From assembly GCA_035560235.1 (NCBI GenBank), contig DATMAG010000091.1:1-64000 (forward strand): a DNA stretch of 64,000 nucleotides, read 5' to 3'. The position numbers and the translations under genes are program-made. The notes beneath the pieces are model-generated. The model did not search any database. It was not told the origin of the DNA and saw only the letters and a program-made list of their open reading frames with translations. Below, in pieces: positions 31,601 through 41,080 of the stretch (position 1 is the first letter of the stretch; every line of letters starts with the position of its first letter). Source of the DNA: DASRDU01 sp035560235 (GTDB taxonomy: Bacteria > Acidobacteriota > Blastocatellia > RBC074).

Positions 31601-31969
31601 GCCGGATACTTCGGCCCGAAAGTCGTGCTGCAGAACTGGCGTTCAGCCTCGAACGCCGAAATGTTCCCCGCAGGCTTCCGCGCGCTTGGCCTCGGCAAAA
31701 CCATTGGCACGCCGACGATGGGCGCAGTCATCGGCACGGGCAGTTATTCGCTGATTGACGGCTCAACGGTGCGCACGCCGGGCGTCGGCGTGTTCCTGGC
31801 CGATCAGAAGCGGACGAACATGGAAAATTACGGCGTGCAGCCCGACATTCTGGTTGAAAACACGCCCGAAGATAATCTGGCCGGTAAGGATCGTCAGCTT
31901 GAAACGGCAGTGCAGGAGCTGATGAAAGAGATCGGCGCAACAAAGAAATCAGTCGCTAAACGCGAGTAA
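28700..31969 (+). CDS. Tricorn-like S41 family peptidase
   Basis: 1089 residues with a signal peptide (MKRLSALTALFILTLPLAASA). The first about 650 residues form two propellers of PD40 blades (RFSPDGKWIAFSSD...WSPDGKWLAYSK). Then come the tricorn core helices (MFDDAWRTMKYRFYDPQMHGYNW), NASHTG with the core His, a PDZ domain around 790-870 (SGDYLIAINGKPVKAGDNYW) and the S41 domain (ALVIDQRFNGGGNIEQELL, SNAEMFPAGFRALGLGKTIGTP). Tricorn proteases are oligopeptide-degrading enzymes; this one is exported. A Gly/Gln-rich linker lies near 500 and 640. Confidence 0.93.
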   Translation: MKRLSALTALFILTLPLAASAREAKLVRYPHYHQGRIAFTYLGDIWTADENGQNVRRLTVHKARDVYPRFSPDGKWIAFSSDRNGNLDVFIIPAEGGAAKQLTFHSADDAVQGWSPDSRSILFASQRGEDFMGKLYTVSIDGGMERNAGADMGVWATYSPDGSRLAINRKGQVYWRKYYRGSYQTDVTVMDIAAKKFTDVTDFNGMDSWPMWSRDGHIYFVSDRDGNGLTNIWRVPEKGGKAEKVSSFMTGDVRWPAMSADGKVIVFEHDFGIWKMDVASKKVTPIRLDIAAETQENLTEVRDFNSQADDYDLAPSGRRIVFSIHGEIFTAPVDEGDLRQITDSAWRDKDPQYSPDGKWIAFISDRSGREEIYVIAADGAGEPQKISDLDALKFSMSWSPDSKELAFTASDNKLRKYSFDTKQTTELASSKYGNISAPQWSPDGKWLAYSKADQTRSNDVYLIPSGGGDERKVTFDSYSDLNPRFSPDGKKLFFVRSEGFGGGGGGQPSAQIYSVALEHQDRDPNDAEERGEQAEQSDQPGDIAARRNAQRNQPPKEVNIDWAGLKRRTRQVTRMPFAVFNYAVAPDSRTIVFVTTEPATTRNVPVIYSIQEDGRRLTRITTGAGGGDEEGGGRGGFGGFGGGISSLNITRDGRTLFFREGSSVYSVPLAPAAAGFAAAAAGRTGEATRRRINFTAKVRIDKPAEWAEMFDDAWRTMKYRFYDPQMHGYNWDAMRVKYQPLVEHVGDRQELLNIINEMIGELNASHTGAAPGPGSREGAVSTVHLGLDLEADDQAGRYKVTHVYEDGPADKDWVKVKSGDYLIAINGKPVKAGDNYWQMLNHRLNRKVEVTFNNKPSEEGAWKARIEPVPVAAFSQLRYERWVKERREMVEKASGGRIGYLHIQAMNQPSLRRFEKELRENRDKEALVIDQRFNGGGNIEQELLAILVQRQYQIWQPRGTEPTGRPFAGYFGPKVVLQNWRSASNAEMFPAGFRALGLGKTIGTPTMGAVIGTGSYSLIDGSTVRTPGVGVFLADQKRTNMENYGVQPDILVENTPEDNLAGKDRQLETAVQELMKEIGATKKSVAKRE

Positions 31970-31975
31970 CTGAGA

Positions 31976-32158
31976 ATGGAACACGGATGACACCGATGTG
32001 GCGGATCAGCGCGGACTGTCCGTGTTGATCTGCCGCATCCGTTCAATCCGCATTCCATTTGAAATTGAAAACAACAGAACACGGATGACACGGAAGCAAC
32101 GGGTCAAAACGGATTATCCGCTTCGATCCGTCGCGTCAGTCTCATCCGTGTTCGATTT
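31976..32158. repeat. Palindromic element copies H and I
   Basis: Two units, 31976-32060 and 32074-32158, with the same ends (AACACGGATGACAC to ATCCG(T/C)(G/A)TTC(C/G)ATTT). They fill the space between the tricorn-like and M1 peptidase genes. Confidence 0.85.
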
Positions 32159-32190
32159 CAAAGTCTGCCGAAAATTGCGGAGGTTCGTTT

Positions 32191-34359
32191 ATGACCGGCC
32201 CCGTCAGAACTTCGCTGCTTGTCCTGCCTGTTCTCGCCTTGTTCCTCACTGTTCAGCTCAGAGCCGATCCCGCCGCAAAGCCAGTCGTCTGGTACAAAAT
32301 TGATGCCAGGCTGAAACTCGATGACAAACAGCATCCGGGCATCCTTGAAGCGCAGGAGCAGCTCATCTGGCTCAATGATTCGCCCGACACGATCAGCGAA
32401 CTGCAGTTTCATCTCTATCTCAACGCCTTCAGGAACGAGAAGAGCACCTTCTTCCGCGAATCGGGCGGGCAGCTTCGCGGCGATCAGTTCGAGCCGGGCG
32501 AATGGGGATGGATTGACGTGACCTCGATGAAACTGACTGGCGGCGAGGATCTGACGAAAAAGATCACCTTCATTCACCCCGATGATGACAACGCTGATGA
32601 TCAGACAGTCATCAGCGTTCCGCTCAGCCGGCCGGTGAAGCCGGGCGAAAGGATCACGCTCGACATCAGTTTCAATGCGCGCCTGCCGCGCGTCTTTGCG
32701 CGCACAGGATACTGGGGAACGTTTGCGATGGTCGCGCAGTGGTTTCCGAAAATCGGCGTCTGGGAAGCAGTCGGTGAACGCAGACGACAAAGCGCCGGAT
32801 GGAACTGCCATCAGTTTCACGCAACCAGCGAGTTCTATGCTGATTTCGGCGTTTACGATGTCACTCTGACGGTTCCGGCAGCTTGTCAGGGCCGGGTTGG
32901 CGCAACGGGAAAACTGAAATCAGAGCGCGTCAATGGTGACGGCACTGTGACGTATAACTTTTTTCAGGCCGATGTGCATGACTTTGCGTGGACGGCTGAC
33001 TCGAACTACATCAAAGTCACGCGGCCATTCAAAGCCGATGAATGGGTGAAGCCCGCCGAGATTGACGAATGGGCGCGGCGGCTCGGCCTGCCTGCTGATC
33101 AGCTCAGGCTCAGGGATGTTGAAGTCACACTGCTCATTCAGCCTGAACATCGGAGCCAGACTGACCGGCACTTTCGCGCCGCTTTCAATGCGATCAAATA
33201 TTTCGGCCTCTGGTATGGCCGGTACCCTTACGACACGCTGACCATAGTTGATCCGCCTTACAACGGCCTCGGCGCGGGCGGGATGGAATATCCGACGCTG
33301 ATTACCGCAGGCACACAGTGGTGGGCGGGCCGCGACCAGAATCCCGAAGGCGTGATCGTGCATGAATTCGGTCATCAGTTCTGGTACGGACTCGTCGCGA
33401 CCAATGAGTTTGAGGAATCATGGCTGGATGAAGGCTTCAATACTTACTCGACGGCAAAGGTGCTGAAGGTGGCTTACGGCCCGGATGTTCTGGCGATGCG
33501 CTTTCAGGGCGTGCCCCTGTTTTACCTGCCTGTCGTACTGCCGCATCCGTATGAAGACCGGCTCGGCACGCTCCAGGGCAGATTCAACGATCCGATACTG
33601 ACCCCGGCCTGGAAGTTCTACAACTTTCAGAGTTACGCCCTGAATTCATACCCGCGCACCGGGCTGACGCTGAACACACTGGAACGCTGCCTTGGCGAAG
33701 ACCTGATGGCGCGGGTGATGCGCACATATCATCAGCGGTGGCGTTACAACCATCCGACCTCGCAGGATTACTTCGATGTGGTCAATGAGGTGACGGGGCA
33801 GGACTTCACGTGGTTCTTCGATCAGTTCGTCAAAGGCACCGGCACGCTTGATTACGAACTGGCCGGAATCAGGAGCGTACAGCCCGGCACCGATGCCGGA
33901 ATCTATGACCGTGACGGGCAGAAGGTCGAAGTGAAGGAGCCGGAGAATAAGGAAGAAAACAGGAGCGCTCCTTACGAGAATGAAATTGACGTGCGGCGCG
34001 TCGGGGAAGCGTGGTTTCCGGCAGAGTTCCGCTTTACTTTCAGGGATGGTTCGCAGGTTTCGGCCAGGCCCGTTGCCGTGCGCGCCGGTGTGATCGAGTA
34101 TCAGCTTGAGGACAGTCGTGACGGCAGACGCTGGACTGAAAGCTGGGCGATCAAGGACCGCTGGAAGAAGTTCAGATTCACGACCGCATCAGAGTTGCAA
34201 CTGGCGCAGATTGATCCCGAACAGAAAGTCCTGCTCGATGCAAACCTGACCAATAACAGTCGCACTCAGGCGTCAGGCACGAGCGCGGCGGTGCGCTGGA
34301 CGGCGGGCGCAATGTTCTGGATTCAGGCGATTCTGCAAACCATCAGCGCGCTCGGCTGA
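32191..34359 (+). CDS. M1 family zinc metallopeptidase
   Basis: 722 residues with a signal peptide (TGPVRTSLLVLPVLALFLTVQLRA). N-terminal beta-domain, then the thermolysin-like domain: GAGGMEYPTLITAG near residue 370 (the exopeptidase GxMEN-like loop, with Tyr instead of Asn) and VHEFGHQFWYGLVATNEFEESWLDEGFNTY near residue 390 (HExxH plus the distal Glu). A C-terminal region follows with no clear domain. It cleaves N-terminal amino acids or peptides in the periplasm. GCGGAGG-like ribosome binding site. The next gene follows after 15 bases. Confidence 0.93.
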   Translation: MTGPVRTSLLVLPVLALFLTVQLRADPAAKPVVWYKIDARLKLDDKQHPGILEAQEQLIWLNDSPDTISELQFHLYLNAFRNEKSTFFRESGGQLRGDQFEPGEWGWIDVTSMKLTGGEDLTKKITFIHPDDDNADDQTVISVPLSRPVKPGERITLDISFNARLPRVFARTGYWGTFAMVAQWFPKIGVWEAVGERRRQSAGWNCHQFHATSEFYADFGVYDVTLTVPAACQGRVGATGKLKSERVNGDGTVTYNFFQADVHDFAWTADSNYIKVTRPFKADEWVKPAEIDEWARRLGLPADQLRLRDVEVTLLIQPEHRSQTDRHFRAAFNAIKYFGLWYGRYPYDTLTIVDPPYNGLGAGGMEYPTLITAGTQWWAGRDQNPEGVIVHEFGHQFWYGLVATNEFEESWLDEGFNTYSTAKVLKVAYGPDVLAMRFQGVPLFYLPVVLPHPYEDRLGTLQGRFNDPILTPAWKFYNFQSYALNSYPRTGLTLNTLERCLGEDLMARVMRTYHQRWRYNHPTSQDYFDVVNEVTGQDFTWFFDQFVKGTGTLDYELAGIRSVQPGTDAGIYDRDGQKVEVKEPENKEENRSAPYENEIDVRRVGEAWFPAEFRFTFRDGSQVSARPVAVRAGVIEYQLEDSRDGRRWTESWAIKDRWKKFRFTTASELQLAQIDPEQKVLLDANLTNNSRTQASGTSAAVRWTAGAMFWIQAILQTISALG

Positions 34360-34374
34360 AGGAGAAAGGCCCCG

Positions 34375-35436
34375 ATGATCAGCTCATTTCTGACCGGAAT
34401 CCGGCAGTCAGTCCGGCAGTGGCAGATGATGGCGCTGCTGCTGACGGCGAGCCTCCTGTTTGCCGTGCCGGTGGCCGTGCCGGTTTTCTGGCTCGTCTCG
34501 CAGACGAGCAGCAGCACACTGGCGGCGCAGCGCATGTTCGCGGACAAAATGGATGCGCTGTGGTTGATTGATGTAATCAATCAGCAGTTCACGCGCGCCT
34601 CAATTGAAGCGGCCTCAGCGCAGGCCGGGATGCTGATGCTGTTTATGGGCGCTGGCTGGCTGCTGCTCAATACCTTCTTCGCGGGTGGCATCCTCGAAGT
34701 CCTCGGTTCAGGCGACGGGCGGTTCAGTGCGCGGCGCTTCTGGGCGGGCTGCGGCGCATATTTCGGACGCTTCTTCCGGCTGCTCGTCGTGTCACTGATC
34801 TTTTACGGGCTGGCGTACGTCATTTATCTGCTGCTCGGACCGTCAGGCGCTGCCGCGCATCAGGCGACAGCTTATCAGCCGATTGCCGTTCGCAACTGGC
34901 TGGCGAATGCGGCGCTGGCGCTGATGTTCGGTTTCGTCAGTCTGATTTTTGATTACGCAAAAATCAGCACTGTCGTTAATGACCGCCGCCGGATGTTTCG
35001 TGAAGCAGTCAGCGCCGCGCGTTTTGCGCTGAAGCATTTCCTCAGCGTCTGCGGCCTGTATTTACTGATTGCGCTCATCGGCCTCGGGTGCTTTGTGCTG
35101 TTCGCGTGGCTGCGCAGCGCGGTCACGCAGGCTTCAATGGCGGCAGTGCTGCTGGCCTTCATTCTCGGACAACTGGCGCTGCTGGCGCGAATCTGGGCGC
35201 GGATTACGCATTACGCCGCCGCCCTGGATTTTTATCGCCACCGCCTGCCGCCCGAAAAGCCACTGAACGTTCCCGCAGAATTCGAACCGCAGAACATTGA
35301 GCCTGAGCCGGTGACTGAAGCCGGGATGAACCCAACGCTGGAAGATCTGGAGCCGGTGGGTACCCCGGCTGCACCGCAACAGAGTCCCGCGGACGAGCTG
35401 ACCGCTGAAAGTACAATCCCGGAAACTCAGCGTTGA
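34375..35436 (+). CDS. Polytopic membrane protein, unknown function
   Basis: 353 residues with about six hydrophobic segments (about 20-42, 82-105, 130-160, 180-200, 220-250, 265-285) and a Pro/Glu-rich cytoplasmic tail ending STIPETQR. Its architecture resembles the glycerophosphoryl-diester-associated/YciC-like membrane domain proteins, but I cannot assign a family. It starts 15 bases after the M1 peptidase and is probably in the same operon. Confidence 0.8.
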   Translation: MISSFLTGIRQSVRQWQMMALLLTASLLFAVPVAVPVFWLVSQTSSSTLAAQRMFADKMDALWLIDVINQQFTRASIEAASAQAGMLMLFMGAGWLLLNTFFAGGILEVLGSGDGRFSARRFWAGCGAYFGRFFRLLVVSLIFYGLAYVIYLLLGPSGAAAHQATAYQPIAVRNWLANAALALMFGFVSLIFDYAKISTVVNDRRRMFREAVSAARFALKHFLSVCGLYLLIALIGLGCFVLFAWLRSAVTQASMAAVLLAFILGQLALLARIWARITHYAAALDFYRHRLPPEKPLNVPAEFEPQNIEPEPVTEAGMNPTLEDLEPVGTPAAPQQSPADELTAESTIPETQR

Positions 35437-35523
35437 GTGTCAGCGTTACATAATTTCAGCTGAGAACGATCTGTCCGATTTGACCCACGGCAAGTTTGTC
35501 GAACTCTTTCTGAGGAAGGAAGC

Positions 35524-38500
35524 ATGTCTGTTCGATCACGATTTCAATCAGTCATCAGGGCTGCCGCTGCATCGTTTCTGATCCTGGCAGCGGGAGTGTT
35601 CACCTTTGCCCAGCAGCCGCTCGGCAACATTTCCGGCGTGGTCGCTGATCCTTCGGGAGCGGTTGTTGCCAGCGCCACTGTCACCGCGACTTCAAAAGCG
35701 ACCGGCGCAACGCGCACCGTGACAACCAACGATCAGGGATTCTTTTTCATCTCCACACTGCAGGCTGGTGATTATCAGCTCAGAATAGAGGCCTCAGGGT
35801 TCGCTCCGTACACTGTCGAGCGCGTCACTGTCGAAGTCGGACAGACGGCCCGCATTGACGCCACTCTGAAAGTCGGCGGGGCCAGCGAAAGCGTGCAGGT
35901 CACAGGAGCCGATACCGCCGCTGTTGATACGCAGCAGGCGACGGTCGGCGGCGTCGTCAGCGTGCGACAGATCAATGAACTGCCGCTGAACGGACGCAAT
36001 TACCTGGAACTCGCAAAGCTCCAGCCGGGCGTCGAGATTCAGGAAGGGCGGGCCTTCGATCCGACCAAGAGCCGTTACACCGGCGTTTCAGTCGGCAGCC
36101 GCAGCGGGCGCGAAGCCCGCATCACGATTGATGGCGTGGACGCGGTTGATGAGCACGTCGGGACCACGACCATCAATATTTCGCAGGAGACGATTCAGGA
36201 ATTTCAGGTTTCGATTTCGTCGTCTGATCCCTCCGCGGGCATCAGCGCAACCGGCGCGGTCAACGTCATCACCAAACGCGGCAGCAATCAATTGCACGGC
36301 GGCGGCTTCATCTTCGGGCGCAGTTCCGATTTCGCCGCGCGTCCGAGCTTTGCGGCAACCAGGCCTGACTTTGATCGCAAACAGTATGGCTTCAGTCTCG
36401 GCGGCCCGGCGCTCAGGGATCGCCTCTTCTGGTTCGGCAGTTACGAGAAGACCGAAGAGAAGTCGGCCATCGGCATCAGCACGCCTTACTTTCCAGGCCT
36501 GACCTCGTTCAAGGCGCCGTTTGATGAAAACTCAAGCACTGTGCGCGCTGACTGGCGCATCTCGCAGAAGAATGATTTTCTCTTTCGCTGGAGCCGCAAC
36601 GAAAATTCCAGCCTCGGCGGATTCGGCGGCAGCAAGCTGCCATCGGGCGGCAACATTAACTCCAACACCACGAATCAGTATGTCTGGGGGCTGGACTCGG
36701 TGCTGACCACGAAACTTTCCAACAGCTTTCGTTCGGCGCTGACCGACTTCAAAAACCGTGTGTTGCGTCCACCGCAGGAGGCGCAGGCTCTGGTCGTGCC
36801 GGGACTTGAAAACATTCGCATTCTGACGAGTGACAACCTGCTCAATTCAGGGCCGGACAACATCACTCCGCAGTCAACCTTTGAGCTGTTCGGGCAGTTC
36901 CGCGACGATCTGACTTACACAGCCGGTAACCATATTCTGCGGGGCGGTGTGGATGTGGTGCGTTATCGCGTGCGTGTGACCAATTTCGTTTTCGGTTTTC
37001 CCTCGATCACCGTGAACTCTCCGGCTTCACGCAATCCGGCTGAGATCATTGATCAGACATTCATCAATTTCAGCATCGGTAACAGGAAGGGCATTCGTAT
37101 TCCCGGCACCCCGGACAATGCGCATCGCAACACACGCACTTCGTTTTATGCCGAGGACTCGTGGCGTCTGAAACCGAATCTGACGCTCAATTACGGGTTC
37201 CGCTATCAGATTGACACGCACCCGCTCAACAACGATCTGCCCAAGCCGAATATCGTGAAAACGATTCTCCCTCATGGCACTGAACCAACGCCGATTGACA
37301 GGAACAATCTGGCGCCGCACATCGGCGCAGCGTGGGATCCGTGGAAGAACGGCAGGACTTCGTTCCGGTTTGGCGGCGGCATCTATTACACGCTGCGCAT
37401 CAGCAATCTGGTAACGAACGAACGCGCTTCGATTGCGCCGTTCAATTCCGGAAACGACACCATCACGCTGACAAGCGGAACAACAGGCGGTCAGGTTGAT
37501 TTCAACCGTGATGGCACGCCCGATTTCAACTTCAATCCGATTCTGGTGAGCGGCGTCAGGGTGCGCGATGCGATTGCGACGATTCTGGCCGGACAGCAGG
37601 TTTACGTTGCCGCATCGGCGCTCAGCACGCCGACGCTCGACATCACGCGCACCGGCACGCTCATCAGCAATGAACTGCAGACGCCTTACTCACAGCAGAT
37701 CAATTTCGGTGTGCAGCGCGAACTGCCATGGAATATGGTCATTGACGCGAACCTGATTTACAGCCGCACGGTGCATGAATTCATGCGCGACACCGACGCA
37801 GCCAATTTCTTTCCCGGCAACGGCACGCCGATTATTCTGGGTGATGGCCGCGCGCCGACCAACGCAATTACAGTTATCACCTCTGACGGCTTCTCACGTT
37901 ATCGCGCGCTGACGCTGAAACTCGACAAGCGTTTCTCGAAGCGTTATCAGTTCACCGCGTCCTATGCGCTCTCAAGGCTGGAAACTTCAACTGCCGACGG
38001 CCTGGGACTCGGCGGCGGGACAATTGTCAATCGCAATCCGAAGGCGAATTTCGGCACCGGCCCGCTGGATCGCACCCACCGGCTGACGCTCAACAGCATC
38101 ATCGAACTTCCGAAAGGATTCCGCCTTTCGATGCTTTCGACTTTCAACAGTTCGGTGCCGGTTTCAGCCGTCGTCGGTTCGGCTGATCTGAACGGTGACG
38201 GGATAAACGGCGATCTGCTGCCGACCACCAGACGCGGCTCCGTCGGGCGCGAAATCAACAGCGTCAGCAAACTGAATGCGGCGATACGCAACTACAACAG
38301 TCTCTTTGCAGGCAGGCGAAACGCGCGCAATCAGGTGCTCCCGTTCGTGCCGGAGATTCCCGACGGAATCACGTTCGGTGATTCGTTCATCTCGCAGGAT
38401 TTTCAGTTGTCATACGTGCTGAAGATCAGGGAGCGGCTGAAGATTGAAGCAACGGCTCAACTCTTCAATGCCTTCAATGTCTCGAACCTGGTCGGCCCGG

Positions 38501-38751
38501 CGGGACTGCCGGCGAGCAATTACAATGGCACGCTGACCACGCTGGGCTCATTGCCGACCGGCTTCAGCGTCAATTCATCCGGCAGCATCGTTGATGCGAG
38601 CGGCACCCGTGTCGTGGCCGGTATTTCGAGGCAGCCGAACGGACAACTCATCAACAACAGTTTCGGCAGCGCCTCCGCCATCCGGCCTTCGATTCCGACC
38701 GGAACGGGCCTGCCGCGCGCGGCGCAGTTCGGCGTGCGGGTCAGCTTCTGA
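35524..38751 (+). CDS. TonB-dependent receptor (Oar-like, CarboxypepD_reg N-terminus)
   Basis: 1075 residues with a signal peptide ending near TFAQQPLG. A carboxypeptidase regulatory-like beta-sandwich is at about 35-120 (GNISGVVADPSGAVVASATVTATSK...GYTV-like motif). A plug region follows (RQINELPLNGRNYLELAKLQPGV) and then a long beta-barrel ending in aromatic AAQFGVRVSF, the outer-membrane insertion signal. This is the common Acidobacteria OmpA/Oar family, proposed to import polymers or act in adhesion. The substrate is unknown. Position after the peptidases suggests peptide or protein uptake (inference). Confidence 0.93.
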   Translation: MSVRSRFQSVIRAAAASFLILAAGVFTFAQQPLGNISGVVADPSGAVVASATVTATSKATGATRTVTTNDQGFFFISTLQAGDYQLRIEASGFAPYTVERVTVEVGQTARIDATLKVGGASESVQVTGADTAAVDTQQATVGGVVSVRQINELPLNGRNYLELAKLQPGVEIQEGRAFDPTKSRYTGVSVGSRSGREARITIDGVDAVDEHVGTTTINISQETIQEFQVSISSSDPSAGISATGAVNVITKRGSNQLHGGGFIFGRSSDFAARPSFAATRPDFDRKQYGFSLGGPALRDRLFWFGSYEKTEEKSAIGISTPYFPGLTSFKAPFDENSSTVRADWRISQKNDFLFRWSRNENSSLGGFGGSKLPSGGNINSNTTNQYVWGLDSVLTTKLSNSFRSALTDFKNRVLRPPQEAQALVVPGLENIRILTSDNLLNSGPDNITPQSTFELFGQFRDDLTYTAGNHILRGGVDVVRYRVRVTNFVFGFPSITVNSPASRNPAEIIDQTFINFSIGNRKGIRIPGTPDNAHRNTRTSFYAEDSWRLKPNLTLNYGFRYQIDTHPLNNDLPKPNIVKTILPHGTEPTPIDRNNLAPHIGAAWDPWKNGRTSFRFGGGIYYTLRISNLVTNERASIAPFNSGNDTITLTSGTTGGQVDFNRDGTPDFNFNPILVSGVRVRDAIATILAGQQVYVAASALSTPTLDITRTGTLISNELQTPYSQQINFGVQRELPWNMVIDANLIYSRTVHEFMRDTDAANFFPGNGTPIILGDGRAPTNAITVITSDGFSRYRALTLKLDKRFSKRYQFTASYALSRLETSTADGLGLGGGTIVNRNPKANFGTGPLDRTHRLTLNSIIELPKGFRLSMLSTFNSSVPVSAVVGSADLNGDGINGDLLPTTRRGSVGREINSVSKLNAAIRNYNSLFAGRRNARNQVLPFVPEIPDGITFGDSFISQDFQLSYVLKIRERLKIEATAQLFNAFNVSNLVGPAGLPASNYNGTLTTLGSLPTGFSVNSSGSIVDASGTRVVAGISRQPNGQLINNSFGSASAIRPSIPTGTGLPRAAQFGVRVSF

Positions 38752-38857
38752 AGTGAAAAAACTGACGCGAAGGAAACTGACACATCTGATCCGGTTCATC
38801 TCAGCTCTGAACAATCAGATCAGTTTCACTCGTGTCCTCTGACTGATTCTGATGAGA

Positions 38858-38907
38858 AAAAGGCAAAAGCCGGAAGAGCGCGATGGCTCTTCCGGCTTTT
38901 GCCTTTT
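38858..38907. terminator. Strong bidirectional terminator
   Basis: Perfect 22-bp stem (38858-38879 with 38886-38907) and a six-base loop; starts AAAA and ends TTTT, so it serves both convergent genes (TonB receptor and Gfo/Idh). Confidence 0.93.
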
Positions 38908-38930
38908 GATCCTGGTCTTTTGCTTTTGTC

Positions 38931-40097
38931 TTACCGTCTGATCTTCACCCACCTGCCACCTGAGCGGGCGCTCCTGGTAATGGCTTCGATCAGGCGATTC
39001 GATTCGAGGCCGTCCTCAAAGGTCGGAAAGTCAATCTGCTTTTTGTCCTTCTCCATCGAGCGGCCTTCGGCGATGAAGGTGTAGACGTTGCGCAGCAGGT
39101 TGCGGAAGGCATCGGCCCACGCTTCGCCGTGACCGCCGGGCAGCGCGGCGTAATGCGCGATGGACGGATCGAGCAATGACGGGTCTTTCAGCAGCCAGCC
39201 GTTCGGCTCGCTGCGATGCCCGATCCAGAGTTCGTTCGGGCGCTCCTGCTTCCACGCGAGCGCGGCCCTGCGCCCGTCAACGTTGATCTCAAGGCCGTTC
39301 TTGCGTCCGGCGCTGACCTGCGACACCGAAAAGACGCCCTTCGCGCCGTCCTCAAAGCGCACCAGCACGCTCGCAAAATCCTCGGTGTTGACCTTGTAGC
39401 TTTTGTACTTCTGATCGCCCGAAGCCTTGCCGAAGGCTTCGACCGAACCGGCTGGTTTCTGGCGGGTCGGGTAAACGGTCGTGTAATCGGCGCAGACTTC
39501 GGCGATGCGTTTGCCGGTGATGTATCCGGCCAGGTCGCACCAGTGCGAGCCTATGTCAGCCACCGCGCGCGACTGTCCATTGGCCTCTTCCTCAAGCCGC
39601 CACGAATAATCGGTCGGGTTGAGCAGCCAGTCCTGCAAATAATGGCCGTGTACAAAATGGACATCACCGATCTCGCCCTTTCTGATCATCACGCGGGCCT
39701 GCTGCATCAGCGGGTTGTAGCGGTAATTGAAAGTCACGCAATGTACGATGCCAGCCTTGCGCGCCGCCTCGAGCATCTTCCTGGCGTCGGCTGAATTCAT
39801 TGCGAGCGGCTTGTCAGCGATGACGTGCTTTCCTTTTTTGATCGCAGCCATCGTCACCGGCAGGTGCAGGTTGTTCGGCGTGCAGTTGTGAATGACTTCA
39901 ATTTCAGGATCGTCAAGCAGGGCTTCGTAACTGCCATAGGCCTTCGGAATATTCATCCTTGCGGCCTTCGCTTCGGCAGAAGCCTGCGAACTTCCGGCAA
40001 CGGCGACGACTTCGACAAAGCCCAGGCGGCGGGCGGCTTCAATGTGGTGCGGGCCGACGAAACCCGCGCCAATCAGGGCAGTCTTGACTTTACGCAT
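38931..40097 (-). CDS. Gfo/Idh/MocA family oxidoreductase
   Basis: Start at 40097 (MRKVKTALIGAGFVGPHHIEAA), 388 residues; a TTG eight codons upstream is less likely. Rossmann fold with GAGFVG, then EVIHNCTPNNLHLPVTMAAIKKGKHVIADKPLAMN (the E/DKP motif) near residue 70-105 and a C-terminal beta-sheet domain (DIGSHWCDLAGYITG near 190). It uses NAD(P) to oxidise or reduce a sugar or inositol. No signal peptide. The substrate is not predictable. Confidence 0.93.
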   Translation of the reverse strand: MRKVKTALIGAGFVGPHHIEAARRLGFVEVVAVAGSSQASAEAKAARMNIPKAYGSYEALLDDPEIEVIHNCTPNNLHLPVTMAAIKKGKHVIADKPLAMNSADARKMLEAARKAGIVHCVTFNYRYNPLMQQARVMIRKGEIGDVHFVHGHYLQDWLLNPTDYSWRLEEEANGQSRAVADIGSHWCDLAGYITGKRIAEVCADYTTVYPTRQKPAGSVEAFGKASGDQKYKSYKVNTEDFASVLVRFEDGAKGVFSVSQVSAGRKNGLEINVDGRRAALAWKQERPNELWIGHRSEPNGWLLKDPSLLDPSIAHYAALPGGHGEAWADAFRNLLRNVYTFIAEGRSMEKDKKQIDFPTFEDGLESNRLIEAITRSARSGGRWVKIRR

Positions 40098-40291
40098 AGT
40101 TCGAGTGGACTCCTTCGGCAATTGTGATTCTGAGTTGGAATGCGGATTGAAACGACGAAGGCGGATACTATGCGTCGTGGCGGAAAAGTGTCAAGCAGCG
40201 TCAGCGCAGTCCGGGCTGTTGCAAAGTCAGGTGCCGCGGACTGACTCGTCAGTCTGTGGTACGGTGCCTGGCTGATGACTTTGCATCTGCT

Positions 40292-41041
40292 CTGCCTGAG
40301 CCGCACGGGAGAGCCGACGCGCACATCAGCGATTTCGCGTTCGGGCGCCTGAATGCGCAGCAGCATCTGCCGCGTGTCAGCGACGCGACAGATTTCAGCG
40401 CCTTTCTGAAAGTGCTGTCCGATCAGGCGCGGCAGATGCTCGCCAAAGACCGCGCCGGGTGGCGAAGTGACGAGCGCGAACTGAGCGAGCCTGCGCCGGA
40501 GCAGATCCTGACGCTGCTCCAGGGTGACGATCAGCGCCCGCACGGCGCGCAGTTCGCCTTCAGGTTTGCTGACCTGCAGGCGTTCAGTTCCGGCGTCCGT
40601 CTGCGCCAGTTGCAGCGCCGTCGCCAGACCGGTGTGATGGCGGCGATGTTCGATCAGCGCCGATTCCAGTCGCTGCCGCGCTGCCGTGAAATCAGCTGTG
40701 AGCGTTCGACTCAGAAAGTAACAGCCATCCACTCTGATCAGCGGATTGCCGTTGAAAGTCACGTCCGGCACGCTGCCGCAGAAGAAAACAAAGGCTGCAT
40801 TCGCCGCGAGCGTGTATGGCTCCGGCAGAAACCAGAGCAGCAGCGCTGCCGCTCCGATTATCAGTTGCCAGTACACGCCCGCCACAGTCACCTCCAACCG
40901 GCGACCGCGCTGCGGAATCAGATGAATCCCTGACACGTTGCAGCAGAGCGCAGGCAGAAAGTAATAGATCAGCAGTCCGCCGATTTCAGTCGCCCGCCCG
41001 CCGAATGCTTTGCACGTCAGCCCGTCCGCGAATTCGTGCAT
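40292..41041 (-). pseudogene. Truncated M50/HlyD-type export protein remnant
   Basis: The frame starts at MHEFADGLTCKAFGGRATEIGGLLIYYF and runs through CNVSGIHLIPQRGRRLEVTVAGVYWQL and NGNPLIRVDGCYFLSRTL (site-2 protease-type membrane segments), a coiled coil and HlyD-like lipoyl/barrel strands (KGAEICRVADTRQMLLRIQAPEREIADVRVG). Intact relatives that I recall are about 700 residues. Here the N-terminal part is missing, the M50 motif reads HEFAD instead of HExxH, the region between modules is shortened, and the frame runs on as meaningless sequence to 40073, across the Gfo/Idh start. No ribosome binding site is visible. Such fusion proteins often export small peptides. Confidence 0.72.
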
Positions 41042-41080
41042 CGGTTTTCATAGTCTCGGTGGTCGGTTTTGAAGTCCTGT

